This document shows, piece after piece, positions 36,526-47,093 of a stretch of 64,000 bases of DNA. This DNA comes from Bacteroidota bacterium. Its GTDB lineage: Bacteria; Bacteroidota; Bacteroidia; Bacteroidales; Prolixibacteraceae. The notes beneath the pieces were generated by a model. The model did not search any database, was not told the DNA's origin, and saw only the letters and a program-made list of their open reading frames with translations. Made by a program: the position numbers and the translations under genes. How positions within the stretch are numbered: the stretch's first letter is position 1; the number at the start of each line of letters is the position of its first letter. The stretch spans positions 1 to 64,000 of the forward strand of contig JAEYXH010000006.1 of the NCBI GenBank assembly GCA_023428545.1, read 5' to 3'.

Positions 36526-39393
36526 TTATGAGGCCTTGGTTTTTCGGGCCTTCAACGCCCTGGCGATTTCTCCAATCCATAGGACAACCGAAGTTGAGGC
36601 AATAATGGTCATCCAGTCTTTGATGGAAATGGGCATCGTCCTGAAAACATCACCACCGAATTGCACGATGATTATCTGTCCTGCCAGGATAACCAGCGCA
36701 ATCAGCATAAACCCGTAGCTTTTGCTCAGGTTGCTGAATGCCGACTTCCCTGAAAGGAAGGCTTTGGCATTAAACATGTTCCAGAACTGAAGCATAACGA
36801 AAATCGTGAAATAGACCGATAAGTTATACCGGCTGATTTCCCCATTTGAACTTATCAAAAACAAAAGAGCCAGGAGAATGAACACAAAGCTCAGTCCGGT
36901 ATAAAGAATGGACTTTCTCATTTCAGTATTGATGATGAAAGCATCGTTCTTGCGGGGATGGTTATTCATTACTTCCCTGTTGGGAGGAAGTGAAGCCAGG
37001 GCTGCTGCCGCAAAGGTGTCCATAATTAGGTTTACCCATAACATCTGGGTAACGGTCAATGGCAGGTTCGTTCCGAAAACTGACCCGATAAAAACGATAA
37101 TAAGGGCAGTGACATTAATGGTCAGTTGAAATAAAATGAATCGCTGGATATTTTCATAGATTGACCGACCCCACATGATTGCCGAGGCTATGCTGCTGAA
37201 TGAATCATCGGTAAGCGTGATGTCACTGGCTTCCTTGGCAACGTATGTGCCTGATCCCATGGAGAGCCCGACATGTGCATGGTTGAGGGCAGGTGCATCG
37301 TTTGTGCCGTCACCCGTTACAGCCACTACCTCGTTGTTTTGTTGCAGCAACTGAACAAGGCGCTGCTTATCGGTGGGCCTTGCCCGGCACATTACCTTGA
37401 GCGTTTTGACCAGGGTGAGTGCTTCGTTGTCGGTCAATTTTTCGAAATCCTGTCCCGTGATGATCTGGCCACTCTCGTCGTGGTCTCTCCAAATGCCGAT
37501 TTGACGGGCAACTTCCACTGCCGTACCTTGGGTATCGCCGGTGACAATTTTGATGTCGATGCCTGCCCGAAGACATTCATCCACGGCATGAGGTACATCT
37601 TCCCTGATGGGATCAGATATGGCCATGAAGCCCAGGAAACCCAGTCGTGGATTAACCAATTCGTTGTTAATGATTCGAACCTCATTGTCATCAATTATTT
37701 GATATGCAAAACCCAGTGTCCTCATTGCTTTTTCCTGGTATCTTAGCAAATGATGCAAGATCTCTTCCCTGCCATAGGGGATATCTGATTCCGGGTGGCA
37801 AAGTTCGATGGTTTCACACATGTTTAAAACTATCTCAGGGGCACCTTTGACATAGAGGACGCGCTTTTCGGTTAGGACAGATTCAATGATTGTTGCCATA
37901 TATTTCCGTTCGGTTGAAAAGGAAATATGACCCTTTACGATAGCATTCTCCCTGACTGGGAGATAATCTATCCCTTTTTCGTGCAACCAGAGCAGCAAGG
38001 CAGCCTCTGTTGGATTTCCAATGGTCTTTGTTTCATTTGGGTCGGAAAAGTCGAGGTATGCTGTCGAATTTACGGAAATACCTTCTGAAATAAGGTCTTG
38101 ATGAATGATGCTATCAGGGAAAACAGTTTCGTACACCTTCATCCGATTCTGGGTCAGTGTCCCCGTCTTGTCGGTACAAATCACGGTTGTGGCCCCCATT
38201 GTTTCAACGGCATGCATTTTACGGACCAGGTTGTTTGATGCAAGCATTCTCCTCATACTCATTGCCAGGCTCAGCGTAACGCTCATGGGCAAACCTTCAG
38301 GCACTGATACAACCACGAGGGTGACGGAAACCATGAAAAAATGGAGAATCTTTTCGGTAAGTGCCAGGTCAATCCAGACTCCGGGGTCGAATATGTCAAT
38401 TCCAGAAAGTAATCCGATGCCCATCAGCACCACAAAAGTCATTGCACCCAGCAGAATCCAAACCAGCCAGCTTGTTTTTCGGACGACACCTGGCATTTCA
38501 TGTTTAAATCCAAGCAGGTTTAATAAGTCAAAAAGTATTCCCATCCAGATTTTGGTCAGGGCAACCGTCATCGAGAGAATTATAACGAAAATGAGACCAA
38601 GTTGAAGTGCGGTAAAGGCTCCAAAGGCAATCTCCTTGAGTAAAAGAACCCCAAAAGTAAGCATGGCGATTGCTGTTCCTACCACTCCAATGAATTTGGC
38701 TAATTGTCCCAGTTGCTTGTTAAGCGGAGTTTCCTCATTTGAAATTTCAGTTGCCCTATGGGCAACCTTCCCGAATTCGGTGAGGTCGCCTACTTCAGTC
38801 ACTTCAAAGATTGCATGGCCATCCATGACCTTGGTGCTTCTCAGTAGACGGTTGGCCGGGTATGTCGATTCATGGTCGTGCAAGCCGGGATCCGTGGTTT
38901 TTAAAGTTACGGGCTCTCCGGTCAGGGTCGATTCATCAACCTGTAATGACACAGCTCCCAGCAATGTTCCATCAGCAGGGATTTCCTCCCCTGTTTCCAG
39001 TATTACCAGGTCACCGACCACAATGTCACTCTTTGGGACCTGGGTAACGGACCCGTTTCGGTAGACTTTGTGCAGGATTTCATTGTTGATGAGGCTAAGG
39101 ATATTGAATTTACGGTTTGCATCGTATTCAAACCAAAAAGCCACACCTGTAGCAAGGAATATGGCGATCAGGATCCCGATGCTTTCGGTGTAGTCATTTT
39201 CAACATAACTTACCCCCAAAGAAATCAATGCAATAAAAAGCAACATGCGAATAACCGGATCCTCAAACTTCTCGATAAAAAGTTTCCATGGAGAAACTTT
39301 TTTGGACGGGGTTAATAAGTTCGTGCCATGCTTTTTTCTGCTTTCTGATACCTGGGCGTCATCCAGCCCCTGGTAATGCCTGTTGGTTTTCAT
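36526..39393 (-). CDS. calcium-translocating P-type ATPase (PMCA type)
   Basis: A 955-residue P2-type ATPase. The N-terminal cation-ATPase domain comes first, then the actuator domain with DESTLTGEPVTLK. The phosphorylation site is CTDKTGTLTQN and the hinge TGDGTNDAPAL. Ten membrane segments are visible. Segment 4 has PEGLPM and segment 6 has NLIMDTFAAA, the residues that bind Ca2+ at site II in PMCA/SERCA pumps. It exports Ca2+ from the cytosol, or possibly another divalent cation. The gene is monocistronic and lies downstream of the tRNA terminator on the opposite strand. Confidence 0.95.
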   Translation of the reverse strand: MKTNRHYQGLDDAQVSESRKKHGTNLLTPSKKVSPWKLFIEKFEDPVIRMLLFIALISLGVSYVENDYTESIGILIAIFLATGVAFWFEYDANRKFNILSLINNEILHKVYRNGSVTQVPKSDIVVGDLVILETGEEIPADGTLLGAVSLQVDESTLTGEPVTLKTTDPGLHDHESTYPANRLLRSTKVMDGHAIFEVTEVGDLTEFGKVAHRATEISNEETPLNKQLGQLAKFIGVVGTAIAMLTFGVLLLKEIAFGAFTALQLGLIFVIILSMTVALTKIWMGILFDLLNLLGFKHEMPGVVRKTSWLVWILLGAMTFVVLMGIGLLSGIDIFDPGVWIDLALTEKILHFFMVSVTLVVVSVPEGLPMSVTLSLAMSMRRMLASNNLVRKMHAVETMGATTVICTDKTGTLTQNRMKVYETVFPDSIIHQDLISEGISVNSTAYLDFSDPNETKTIGNPTEAALLLWLHEKGIDYLPVRENAIVKGHISFSTERKYMATIIESVLTEKRVLYVKGAPEIVLNMCETIELCHPESDIPYGREEILHHLLRYQEKAMRTLGFAYQIIDDNEVRIINNELVNPRLGFLGFMAISDPIREDVPHAVDECLRAGIDIKIVTGDTQGTAVEVARQIGIWRDHDESGQIITGQDFEKLTDNEALTLVKTLKVMCRARPTDKQRLVQLLQQNNEVVAVTGDGTNDAPALNHAHVGLSMGSGTYVAKEASDITLTDDSFSSIASAIMWGRSIYENIQRFILFQLTINVTALIIVFIGSVFGTNLPLTVTQMLWVNLIMDTFAAAALASLPPNREVMNNHPRKNDAFIINTEMRKSILYTGLSFVFILLALLFLISSNGEISRYNLSVYFTIFVMLQFWNMFNAKAFLSGKSAFSNLSKSYGFMLIALVILAGQIIIVQFGGDVFRTMPISIKDWMTIIASTSVVLWIGEIARALKARKTKAS

Positions 39394-39639
39394 CCGTGAG
39401 AAACCTTATTAAGTATTTTTTGAATTCGTGAAAATATGGGTAATTTCAGTACTGTCAAAAGATCGAGGTTTTATTTTTTTCTTCGTTTTACTTAATGCCC
39501 TATTAATTTCAATTCTGCATATCATTTCATTTTCCGTCAATCGAACTTTGTCAGCGTATTTTAATGAATGAATTTTGGTTCATCGGTTTTTTCATTAAAG
39601 TATTTTTTACCTTTATGGCAGACTAATAAATCCAAATGA

Positions 39640-40479
<840 letters not shown>

Positions 40480-40566
40480 CCTATAAGGTCATAAATATCA
40501 GGATCTGACATAGAGATTACATGTTCGGATAGAAAATTTCAGAGGTTCAATTTTAACAAACAAGCG

Positions 40567-42258
40567 ATGAGAAAGGTAGTTGGCATACTTTGCCTTATTT
40601 TAACAATGGGTTATTATTCGACAGGGCAAACCGGGCAGGGCAACAAAGCCAGGTTTGAGTATTTCAGGTACTCAGGAAATGATAAGTTGTTTCAAAAAGA
40701 TATCGACCATGAAAATCAGTATTTCAATCCGATACTGGCCGGCTTCTACCCTGATCCTTCGATCTGCCGGAAGGGCGATACCTATTATCTGGTAACTTCC
40801 TCATTTACCATGTTCCCCGGGGTTCCAATTTTCAAAAGCCATGATCTGGTGAATTGGGATCAGGTTGGCCATGTGCTTGACCGTCCTTCCCAGTTAAGTG
40901 TAGACGGCTTGCAGATCTCACAGGGAATATTTGCTCCGGCCATACAGTATAATCCACATAACGAGACTTTCTACATGATTACCACCTCGGCATATGGAAT
41001 AGGTAATTTTTATGTGAAAACACAGGATCCCGCAAAAGGGTGGAGTGATCCGGTAAGACTTCCGCAAGTTCGGGGTATAGATCCTTCTGTTTTTATTGAT
41101 GACGACGGGAAAGGATACATTCTTGAGTGTGCTGAACCTATGGGTGGTGCCGATTATCAGGGTCAGCGCGGTATTCATTTGCATACTTTCGATGTTCAAA
41201 ACGACCGGATAAACGGAGAGCCCAAAGAAATTGTCCGTGGCGGATGGAAGCCTGAAACCAAGCCCATTTGGCTTGAGGCTCCACATATTTTCAAGGTTAA
41301 TGGATATTACTACCTGATTTGTGCTGAAGGAGGTACGGGGCTGAATCATTCAGAAGTGGTTTTCCGAAGTAAGGATGTTTGGGGACCGTATTTGCCATAC
41401 AGCGAAAATCCTATTCTCACACAACGCGATTTGCCTGAAGACAGGCCTGATAAGATTACCACCGCCGGACATGCCGACTTTGTGATGACTGAAGATGGTG
41501 ATTGGTGGGCGGTCTTTCTGGGTGTTAGGCCTTATGGTTTTGACATGACCAATACAGGCCGGGATACCTATCTGCTTCCTGTTGAATGGAAAAAGGGATG
41601 GCCGGAAATTCTGCCAAAAGGAACCCAGATACCGATTGTTGCCGAAAAGCCGAATCTGATGCCCGACCAGAAGGCTTCAAAGGTGACCGGCAATTTTGAG
41701 TTTCTTGATGATTTTGATTCAGGTCGATTGGATTTGTCATGGATGTTTATTCGCACGCCCAGGGAAGAATTATTTTCATTTCATAAAGGTGGCCTGGAAC
41801 TGGTTGCCCGTCCAGTTACCCTCGAGGAACGCAAGAATCCCTCGGCTATAGTCAGGCGTCAACAACATACAACGTTCACGGCCGAAACCAAATTGGAGTT
41901 TCAACCAGAGGGTTCAAACGACTTTGCAGGTTTTACGGTTTTCCAGAATGAAGATTTTCATTTTGTATTTGGAAAAACTGAAGTGGATGGGAAGGTCTCT
42001 TTGGTGGTTAACCGCATTGAGAGGGAGAAAATCAACCTGATTACGAGGGAATTAAGTAATAAGGAGATCAACAGGCCACTGTATCTGAGGATAATGGGTG
42101 ATGGCCCTGATTATAGCTTTCAGTACAGTCTAAACGGCAAGAAATGGATCACGCTGGTAGAAGATGCAGATGGAACCAATCTCAGTACACGCAAGGCGGG
42201 TGGGTTTATTGGTGCCTTGATTGGATTGTATACAACGTCTTCTTTTTCGATGGAATAG
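40567..42258 (+). CDS. secreted GH43 family xylosidase/arabinofuranosidase with C-terminal beta-sandwich
   Basis: A 563-residue protein with signal peptide (MRKVVGILCLILTMGYYSTG). The five-bladed GH43 propeller (about 55-345) shows the catalytic base Asp in AGFYPDPSICRKGD, the pKa-modulating Asp in GIDPSVFIDDDGKGY and the acid Glu in WLEAPHIFKVNGYYYL. Residues about 370-560 form the DUF1349-like beta-sandwich usual in beta-xylosidases of this family (FEFLDDFDSGRLDLSW). It probably releases xylose or arabinose from (arabino)xylan fragments. It lies between the CE1 esterase and a second GH43. Confidence 0.94.
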   Translation: MRKVVGILCLILTMGYYSTGQTGQGNKARFEYFRYSGNDKLFQKDIDHENQYFNPILAGFYPDPSICRKGDTYYLVTSSFTMFPGVPIFKSHDLVNWDQVGHVLDRPSQLSVDGLQISQGIFAPAIQYNPHNETFYMITTSAYGIGNFYVKTQDPAKGWSDPVRLPQVRGIDPSVFIDDDGKGYILECAEPMGGADYQGQRGIHLHTFDVQNDRINGEPKEIVRGGWKPETKPIWLEAPHIFKVNGYYYLICAEGGTGLNHSEVVFRSKDVWGPYLPYSENPILTQRDLPEDRPDKITTAGHADFVMTEDGDWWAVFLGVRPYGFDMTNTGRDTYLLPVEWKKGWPEILPKGTQIPIVAEKPNLMPDQKASKVTGNFEFLDDFDSGRLDLSWMFIRTPREELFSFHKGGLELVARPVTLEERKNPSAIVRRQQHTTFTAETKLEFQPEGSNDFAGFTVFQNEDFHFVFGKTEVDGKVSLVVNRIEREKINLITRELSNKEINRPLYLRIMGDGPDYSFQYSLNGKKWITLVEDADGTNLSTRKAGGFIGALIGLYTTSSFSME

Positions 42259-42360
42259 ATTCAGTCTGGTTTTCGATTAAGGGCCGCGGTATATTGTCAA
42301 TAAAGTCAGGTACATATTTGTGTATATAGCACTATGTCAACAATAATAGAATAAGAAAAG

Positions 42361-43929
42361 ATGTGGAATAGATTTTTGGGAATCATTTTAATCCTGATAA
42401 TTGTTGCGACTGGAAAATTGCCAGTCGTGGCCCAGCCTTCGAAAGCAAGTAATCCAATTATTTTTGCGGATGTTCCGGATATGTCGATGATCAGGGTAGG
42501 GGATACCTGGTATATGAGTAGCACTACCATGCATATGAGTCCGGGAGTGCCTGTCATGAAATCAAAGGATCTCGTGAACTGGGAGATGGTAACTTATGCC
42601 TATGATAAACTTGCTGATGTCGATGACCTGAATCTCATCGATGGGAAAAATGCCTATGGAAAAGGAACCTGGGCGAGTAGCCTGCGATACCATAATGGAG
42701 TCTATTATTTGTCAACCTTTGCCCAGACCACCAATGAGACCTATATCTACACGTCAAGCGACATCGAAAGCGGAGACTGGAAGAAGCATTCTTTTGCTCC
42801 TTCTTACCATGACCATACACTTTGGTTCGAGGGAGACCGCATATTCATGATTTGGGGAGCAGGAAGGATACAAATTGCCGAACTTAAACCAGACTTAACC
42901 GGGTTGGTAGATGGTTCAATGCATGTTCTGATTGAAAATGCTACCGCGCCTTCGGGTGACAATGTAGGATTACATGCAGAAGGTTCACAATTGTTTATAC
43001 GAAACGGTAAATACTATTTGTTTAATATCTCATGGCCCAGGGGTGGCATGAGGACTGTTATTGTCCATCGCTCCAATAACTTATTTGGACCTTACGAGGG
43101 GAAGGTTGTTTTACAGGATAAAGGTGTTGCGCAGGGAGGATTGATCGATACACCTGATGGTGCATGGTATGCTTACCTGTTCCAGGACTGTGGTGCAGTT
43201 GGCCGAACTCCATGGTTGGTGCCAGTTAGATGGGTCGATGAATGGCCTGTGCTGGGGAGCGAAGGGAAGGCTCCGGTTACGTTAGATTTACCGGAAAGTA
43301 AAGGAGTAATCCCAGGCATTGTGTCATCTGATGAATTCGATCGACAGAATGATAGCGACTACTTGCCTTTGGTTTGGCAGTGGAACCACAATCCTGATAA
43401 TAATCGGTGGTCACTATCTGATAAGAGCGGATACCTTCGTCTCTATACGGGAGAACCGGTAAGCTCCTTCCAACAGGCTCGCAATACCTTGACCCAGCGT
43501 ACTTTCGGTCCGGTAAGTTCTGCAATGGCAGCCATCGATGTCACTAATCTTAAGGAGGGTGATTTCGCAGGTTTGGCACTTTTGCAGAAAGTCTTTGGGC
43601 AGGTTGGAGTCCGGGTCAGAGGAGGTGTACGCTTTGTTGAGATGGTTAACGGAGAAGGACAAGATGCGGTTATGTCGGAACAGGTTCCTTTTGACGGCGA
43701 TAGGATTTACCTGAAAGCATCCTGCGATTTCAGGAAGCGCATCGATAAGGGTTTTTTTAGCTATAGTCTGGATGGTACCACATGGAAGCCGATTGGCAAA
43801 AATGTTGATATGGTTTATTCGATACCGCATTTTATGGGATATAGGTTTGGATTATTCTGTTATTCTTCAGGGACGTCAGGTGGATATGCCGATTTCGACT
43901 GGTTTAGGGTTAAAGCGGAGCTTTATTGA
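42361..43929 (+). CDS. secreted GH43 family glycoside hydrolase, second copy
   Basis: A 522-residue exported protein of a different GH43 subfamily from its neighbour. The propeller begins NPIIFADVPDMSMIRVGDTW (base Asp), has DHTLWFEGDRIFM (second acidic residue) and HAEGSQLFIRNGKYYL (acid Glu). A C-terminal beta-sandwich domain of about 190 residues follows. The ADVPDMSMI signature is common in arabinofuranosidase/xylosidase-type GH43 proteins. Low identity to the first GH43 argues for complementary specificity rather than recent duplication. No SusC/SusD or regulator is nearby. Confidence 0.92.
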   Translation: MWNRFLGIILILIIVATGKLPVVAQPSKASNPIIFADVPDMSMIRVGDTWYMSSTTMHMSPGVPVMKSKDLVNWEMVTYAYDKLADVDDLNLIDGKNAYGKGTWASSLRYHNGVYYLSTFAQTTNETYIYTSSDIESGDWKKHSFAPSYHDHTLWFEGDRIFMIWGAGRIQIAELKPDLTGLVDGSMHVLIENATAPSGDNVGLHAEGSQLFIRNGKYYLFNISWPRGGMRTVIVHRSNNLFGPYEGKVVLQDKGVAQGGLIDTPDGAWYAYLFQDCGAVGRTPWLVPVRWVDEWPVLGSEGKAPVTLDLPESKGVIPGIVSSDEFDRQNDSDYLPLVWQWNHNPDNNRWSLSDKSGYLRLYTGEPVSSFQQARNTLTQRTFGPVSSAMAAIDVTNLKEGDFAGLALLQKVFGQVGVRVRGGVRFVEMVNGEGQDAVMSEQVPFDGDRIYLKASCDFRKRIDKGFFSYSLDGTTWKPIGKNVDMVYSIPHFMGYRFGLFCYSSGTSGGYADFDWFRVKAELY

Positions 43930-44169
43930 GAAGTTCCGGATAAATGTTGCACAATTCTGCATCATACATTATGTGCGTCAGGGTCATTTTTAATCGATTC
44001 CAGAAGCTCGGGTTGAAATGAGAAAACTACTTAATGAAATGATATAAAATATTACTTTGGTTCATTGCTGACGTTGCTATTCTCCTGAATTAAACTTAAT
44101 TTTGGATGTGAGTCAATAGGGAATAATTTTGGCTTATTAGCTAACTGATACAAACACAATACCTTGTTT

Positions 44170-44388
44170 ATGCATTTACTTAATTTTATCGGACCGCAAG
44201 AAATTATTATTCTTATGGTTTTTGTTGTTCCTTTTTTGTTTATTCTGCCTTTGATAGCTTTGATGCTAGTTGTTACCAATCAGTTTGAAGGCAATGATAA
44301 ATTGATGTGGGTACTGATCATCCTGTTTTTGCCGATCCTTGGTTCCCTGCTTTACTTTGTTTTCGGACACAGCAAGAGGCTGAAATAA
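44170..44388 (+). CDS. small PLDc_N-type membrane protein
   Basis: A 72-residue protein with two membrane segments (about 8-34 and 43-64) and a short basic tail. The pattern PLIALMLVVTNQFEG and ILFLPILGSLLYFVFG matches the phospholipase D nuclease N-terminal (PLDc_N) domain, which in small proteins occurs without the catalytic domain. Role unknown. ATG 44170 is preferred over the TTG two codons upstream. Confidence 0.82.
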   Translation: MHLLNFIGPQEIIILMVFVVPFLFILPLIALMLVVTNQFEGNDKLMWVLIILFLPILGSLLYFVFGHSKRLK

Positions 44389-44422
44389 ATAAATGCCATA
44401 GAAGTGTATTTTTTTGTTTCGG

Positions 44423-44911
44423 TTAAGTGATTAGTGCATAATGCAGGGAGAGGGTTGTCAGGTGCAGTCTGAGAATTCGTACATCCAAATTCCTGAAAAA
44501 GTTTTCTTTTCCCCGGTTTAGAATGATTTGTTCATTTCTATGTGTGCAATGTTGTTCATACAAGAAATCATTTACCAACATAATTTTTTGTATCAAATGG
44601 ATTCGTCCTTTCAGGTATGATATGATTTCCCGGCCTTTATACCCTAATAGTGTGCAGGTAGCAGTGTATTCTCTCGGAATTTCAATGTCGGTTTTATCCG
44701 AAAGCGCCATCATGAGTACTCCATTTAAAACGAGAATCTTATCTGAAATTTCCGGTTTTTGGATATAGTTTCTGAAATTTCCTGAAGGGTTTAATGAGTT
44801 TACAAACATTTCATCTACTGTACCCTCTATTAGATCAATTAGGTTTTCCAAATTTTTAAGGATCATTTCATCCTTGCCACTAAAAAGAATTTTGAGTAGG
44901 TTGTAATACAT
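44423..44911 (-). CDS. hypothetical protein
   Basis: A 162-residue frame that I do not recognise. It is predicted mostly helical, with no signal peptide or membrane segment. Notable segments are LKNLENLIDLIEGTVDEMF and CTLLGYKGREIISYL. It converges with the small membrane-protein gene (34 bases between stops) and is followed upstream by a gene-free, repeat-rich stretch. Codon use looks like that of neighbouring genes. It could be a genuine orphan gene or, less likely, a chance frame. Confidence 0.5.
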   Translation of the reverse strand: MYYNLLKILFSGKDEMILKNLENLIDLIEGTVDEMFVNSLNPSGNFRNYIQKPEISDKILVLNGVLMMALSDKTDIEIPREYTATCTLLGYKGREIISYLKGRIHLIQKIMLVNDFLYEQHCTHRNEQIILNRGKENFFRNLDVRILRLHLTTLSLHYALIT

Positions 44912-44991
44912 GGTTTATACTAGTTATAAAAATTTGATTTTGTTTGTTATTGAACTTAGCTTACAGCTTGCGTCGATGTTGCCGGTCACGA

Positions 44992-45106
44992 GGATAACAT
45001 AAAACTCATGCAATCACCGCGCCAACGAACGAAGTTTCATGGTGGGTTCTACAAACGTCAACAAAACACTTCCATTCATTGGTTGTTATACCGGGACTGC
45101 ATGAGT
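44992..45106. repeat. large imperfect inverted repeat, attC-like hairpin
   Basis: An outer 9-bp perfect repeat ACTCATGCA (45004-45012) / TGCATGAGT (45098-45106) encloses an inner repeat CCAACGAACGAAG (45022-45034) / CTTCCATTCATTGG (45069-45082). The inner repeat pairs over 13 positions with one extra C on the plus strand, an extrahelical G on the other strand. GTTATAC (45085-45091) and GGATAAC (44992-44998) flank it like R boxes. The single-strand hairpin with an extrahelical base and GTTATAC resembles an integron attC site, but the left spacer is too long. It could instead be a REP-like element or a decayed mobile-element end. Confidence 0.5.
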
Positions 45107-45122
45107 CGCTGGTGGACAGGTA

Positions 45123-45168
45123 ATTCATAAGGCTCTTTAATTAAATAATTAATTAAGGTGTTATGAAT
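45123..45168. repeat. A+T-rich nested palindrome
   Basis: ATTCATAA / TTATGAAT (45123-45130, 45161-45168) encloses CTTTAATTA / TAATTAAGG (45135-45143, 45150-45158). The two stems form one extended hairpin directly beside the attC-like repeat. No T-run follows, so it is not an obvious terminator. Confidence 0.5.
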
Positions 45169-45302
45169 GAGACTGTTGTGTGAATAGATCCATTTAACTC
45201 CCTTTTGTTTTATTAAACTAATATCTATTCAATTTCAATGTAAAGAACTAAATTGCTTGATACAAACATAATCAAAGTGTTATATTGATGATTTCCTTCA
45301 AG

Positions 45303-45322
45303 CGTGGACAAAACGTGGACAA
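45303..45322 (+). repeat. tandem direct repeat CGTGGACAA
   Basis: CGTGGACAA occurs twice, 11 bases apart (45303-45311 and 45314-45322), about 90 bases before the first gene of the secreted trio. One-turn spacing suggests a protein-binding site or a remnant of integrase arm sites. The rest of the 44912-45409 gap shows only the two hairpins described separately. Confidence 0.4.
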
Positions 45323-45409
45323 GTAAAAAATTAATTAATTTTTAAAATAAACATATGTAATTATATAAATTACATTACTTAACTTTGATGGGTATATTTC
45401 TGATCACCT

Positions 45410-46936
45410 ATGTTGTCTAAGAAAATCAAAATATTCGACTTGCATCCTCTTTATAACCCTCTGGTTTATGCTATAGTTACACTATTTGTTTATAATGCGG
45501 GAAGCGTTAAAGGAAATGACTATGCCGGTCAGATTTCACAGGCATTCTGGCCATTTACCTCCTTTCTTTATGCTGCAACGGAGGGGCCAACTATTCTTAT
45601 ACATCCGGTTTCACAAACTGAATGCTATTATCGTACTATCTCTTTTTTTGTCAAGGCAAGTGGGGAAAATCTTCGATTTGCCTGGGAGCGAAAACTTCCC
45701 GGAGGGGATTTTTACCTGATCCCTGAAGGTGACCTCAAGGTATCTTTCCCCTCTCCGGGGTACATCACCATAAAAGATGTTGGCACAGCGGCTAATCCTG
45801 ATGGCACAGAATACAGGGCTGTAGTATCTGACGGATCCTTATCGGTTGTTTCTCAACCAGCAGTTTTGACTATCAATCGTATTACCGGGGTCCTTGCATC
45901 CACTGACCCTCCTAATGCAACAAGCATACGTTTATGTGCCGGGACTGAGTTTTCGTGGAAAGTTAATACAAATTATCCTGAGAATGTCACCGGTTATCAG
46001 TGGATGAAATACCATGGTCTAAATGATTGGAGGCCTGTAGTTGACGATGAGTTTATAACCGGAAGCCAGACTGGACAGCTTCACTTTAATAGAATCATAC
46101 CTTATCATTCAGGTCGTTATTACGTCAGCATTCGTTTCAGGTCCTCTGCTGTAACAGGTTGCACTGTATCAAGCCAATCAAGCTTCAATCGGCAAATCGA
46201 AGTGTATGTCCCGCCCGAAATGGCTCTGGCTTGCCCGGTTATAGAAACATATTATCCGCCCAATGACAGCGGTTTTTATCTGGGGGATTTTCCAGTGGAG
46301 GCGACAAATGAGTGTGGTCCCATTAAAATGGTTTATATCGTTGATAATGTCGAGATAGAAATGCCTTATTTGTTTGAATCCGGTACAACTATAGTCGAGG
46401 TGTTTGCACGTGATATTCCTGAGATGGGATTACTATGTACCTATACAGTAAATGTAGGTGATCAAACGCCTCCTGATTTTCAGGTTCCTGGAGACCCTTA
46501 TCGTTTCTGTCAAACACTGCCTGAGCTTGTTTGTTATGGTGATTTCGGTATCGAACTGGAATCAAAATATAATGATGTCGTTTTACAAGGTCCGGAACTT
46601 TCGGTATTCGACCTCGATCCCACTGTTTTTGGATGGAGCGATAATCTTTGTCCTGTTGATGAGCTCATTCTTCACTGGGCAATTGAGTTTTCCGCTATTG
46701 AGGATCCCTCGAACCCAGATTTGCTTGAGCCGAAAGAACCTGTCTCCGGGACCGGCCAGCCTTCTTTATCAATTAAGGATTTATGTCTGCCTGGAGGCCC
46801 TGAGGGCAGTCCAATGACAGTGCATGCCATCAGATATTGGCTTGAAGACTGTCATGGGATTATCTCTGATGCCAAAAGTGTTCCCATCATTATCTTTTCC
46901 CGTCCGGGAATTGTAATGTCGACTGGGTATCCCTGA
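45410..46936 (+). CDS. secreted Ig/HYR-like surface protein of unknown function
   Basis: A 508-residue protein with a hydrophobic N-terminal segment (about 17-33) acting as signal peptide or anchor. The rest is beta-rich. An Ig-like domain (about 60-160, beginning PTILIHPVSQTECYY) is followed by a second (about 165-270, with SGRYYVSIRFRSS). An HYR-like region (about 275-370, CTYTVNVGDQTPPDF) and a Cys-containing C-terminal domain complete it. This architecture is common in Bacteroidota adhesins, but I see no C-terminal sorting domain. It is the first of three consecutive secreted-protein genes, and the third carries a type IX sorting domain, so they may form one surface complex. I do not recognise a specific family. 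Confidence 0.75.
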   Translation: MLSKKIKIFDLHPLYNPLVYAIVTLFVYNAGSVKGNDYAGQISQAFWPFTSFLYAATEGPTILIHPVSQTECYYRTISFFVKASGENLRFAWERKLPGGDFYLIPEGDLKVSFPSPGYITIKDVGTAANPDGTEYRAVVSDGSLSVVSQPAVLTINRITGVLASTDPPNATSIRLCAGTEFSWKVNTNYPENVTGYQWMKYHGLNDWRPVVDDEFITGSQTGQLHFNRIIPYHSGRYYVSIRFRSSAVTGCTVSSQSSFNRQIEVYVPPEMALACPVIETYYPPNDSGFYLGDFPVEATNECGPIKMVYIVDNVEIEMPYLFESGTTIVEVFARDIPEMGLLCTYTVNVGDQTPPDFQVPGDPYRFCQTLPELVCYGDFGIELESKYNDVVLQGPELSVFDLDPTVFGWSDNLCPVDELILHWAIEFSAIEDPSNPDLLEPKEPVSGTGQPSLSIKDLCLPGGPEGSPMTVHAIRYWLEDCHGIISDAKSVPIIIFSRPGIVMSTGYP

Positions 46937-47093
46937 ATGACCTCAGTACGACAATGCCCCGATCTGTTTAGCCTTCATTGAAATTAATCGTAAAATTCAC
47001 TGCTTTCATGTTAAGTGGATAGATCCATTGAATTATCAGGGACTTCCATCGAATCTGAAAAATGGTTAGTATCTATTAAATATTTTACAAATT

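Noticed and set aside
44992..45106. Definite integron attC site
   Set aside because: Left spacer is too long, the box pair has a mismatch, and there is no integrase; kept as attC-like only.
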